DNA of 5,273 nt, from positions 1-5,273 of the forward strand of contig JAESTY010000064.1 in the NCBI GenBank assembly GCA_016763355.1, written 5' to 3'. The notes below the pieces were generated by a model. The model made no database searches, was not told the DNA's origin, and saw only the letters and a program-made list of their open reading frames with translations. A program made the position numbers and the translations under genes. The stretch comes from Immundisolibacteraceae bacterium (lineage in GTDB: Bacteria; Pseudomonadota; Gammaproteobacteria; Immundisolibacterales; Immundisolibacteraceae). Every line of letters begins with the position of its first letter. Positions within the stretch are counted from its first letter, which is position 1. Positions 4,964 to 5,273 of the stretch are shown here, one piece after another.

Positions 4964-5273
4964 ATGACATCCCCACCATTTAATTCGCGTTTTGTCAGAG
5001 TTGGCCCCTATCGCACCCACTATGTTGAATCCGGTGACGGCATCCCTCTGATCATGGTTCATGGTGGCGGTCCCGGCGCTGCGGGCGAGTTTGGCTGGGG
5101 CAACAATATTGCTGCGCTGGGTGAACATGCGCACGCTATGGCGGTTGATCAGATCGGTTACGGACTAAGTGATAAGCCGCTCGATAAAGAGTTCTCCCAC
5201 ATATTTTTTGTCGATCACCTGGCCAAGTTCATTGATACGCTTTGCATCGATGAGTTTTACCTGATGGGTAACT
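4964..5273 (+). CDS. Alpha/beta-fold hydrolase, meta-cleavage product (C-C bond) hydrolase-like, N-terminal part (3' truncated)
   Basis: The first 103 codons run to the window end without a stop. The translation shows HYVESGDGIPLIMVHGGGPGA (residues 19-39): the strand leading into the HGGGPG oxyanion-hole motif (33-38) typical of meta-cleavage product hydrolases such as BphD, TodF and HsaD. AVDQIGYGLSDKP (60-72) matches the D-x-x-G-x-G-x-S-D segment of the same group. The protein is cut after LMGN (100-103), exactly where the nucleophile elbow G-N-S-x-G is expected; the final base, T, is compatible with a serine codon. The Ser-Asp-His triad therefore cannot be checked. Such enzymes hydrolyse C-C bonds in ring-opened 2-hydroxy-6-oxo-dienoates. 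The ATG is supported by GAGGAG seven bases upstream. A haloperoxidase- or esterase-like member is the main alternative. Confidence 0.85.
   Translation, partial: MTSPPFNSRFVRVGPYRTHYVESGDGIPLIMVHGGGPGAAGEFGWGNNIAALGEHAHAMAVDQIGYGLSDKPLDKEFSHIFFVDHLAKFIDTLCIDEFYLMGN

Noticed and set aside
4820..5134. A 104-codon minus-strand open frame across the hydrolase leader and the start of the hydrolase.
   Set aside because: It overlaps the clearly coding HGGGPG region on the other strand and has no recognisable motif.

Overview
The window looks like part of an aerobic aromatic- or cyclic-compound catabolic cluster from a proteobacterium of moderate GC content, possibly a marine gammaproteobacterium. 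The taxonomic guess rests only on gene types and overall style. All supported genes lie on the + strand. Each has a clear Shine-Dalgarno sequence, except the first, whose start lies upstream of the window.

Layout: (1) 1-273, the C-terminal end of a dihydrodipicolinate synthase/hydratase-aldolase family protein; (2) 347-1660, the Rieske alpha subunit of a ring-hydroxylating dioxygenase; (3) 1673-2197, its beta subunit, 12 bases downstream with its ribosome binding site overlapping the alpha stop codon; (4) 2198-2541, a 344-base gap holding a five-codon mini-ORF with a strong ribosome binding site and a possible promoter; (5) 2542-3651, an amidohydrolase-2 (ACMSD-like) metal enzyme; (6) 3652-3804, a short intergenic region unusually rich in inverted repeats; (7) 3805-4725, a beta-hydroxyacid dehydrogenase (3-hydroxyisobutyrate dehydrogenase family); (8) 4726-4963, an AT-rich leader with several inverted repeats; (9) 4964-5273, the first 103 codons of an alpha/beta hydrolase resembling meta-cleavage product hydrolases, cut just before the expected nucleophile serine.

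Read together, the genes suggest a pathway in which a two-subunit dioxygenase attacks a ring. A C-C bond hydrolase, a class I lyase/aldolase, a metal-dependent hydrolase or decarboxylase and a hydroxyacid dehydrogenase would then handle the fragments. The substrate cannot be read from the sequence. Ferredoxin, ferredoxin reductase, ring-cleavage dioxygenase and regulator genes are absent and must lie elsewhere.

The least ordinary points are the altered iron-site surroundings in the alpha subunit, the competing inverted repeats before the dehydrogenase gene, and the apparent gene-start remnant after the beta subunit. I see no tRNA, rRNA, CRISPR array, insertion sequence or convincing intrinsic terminator.
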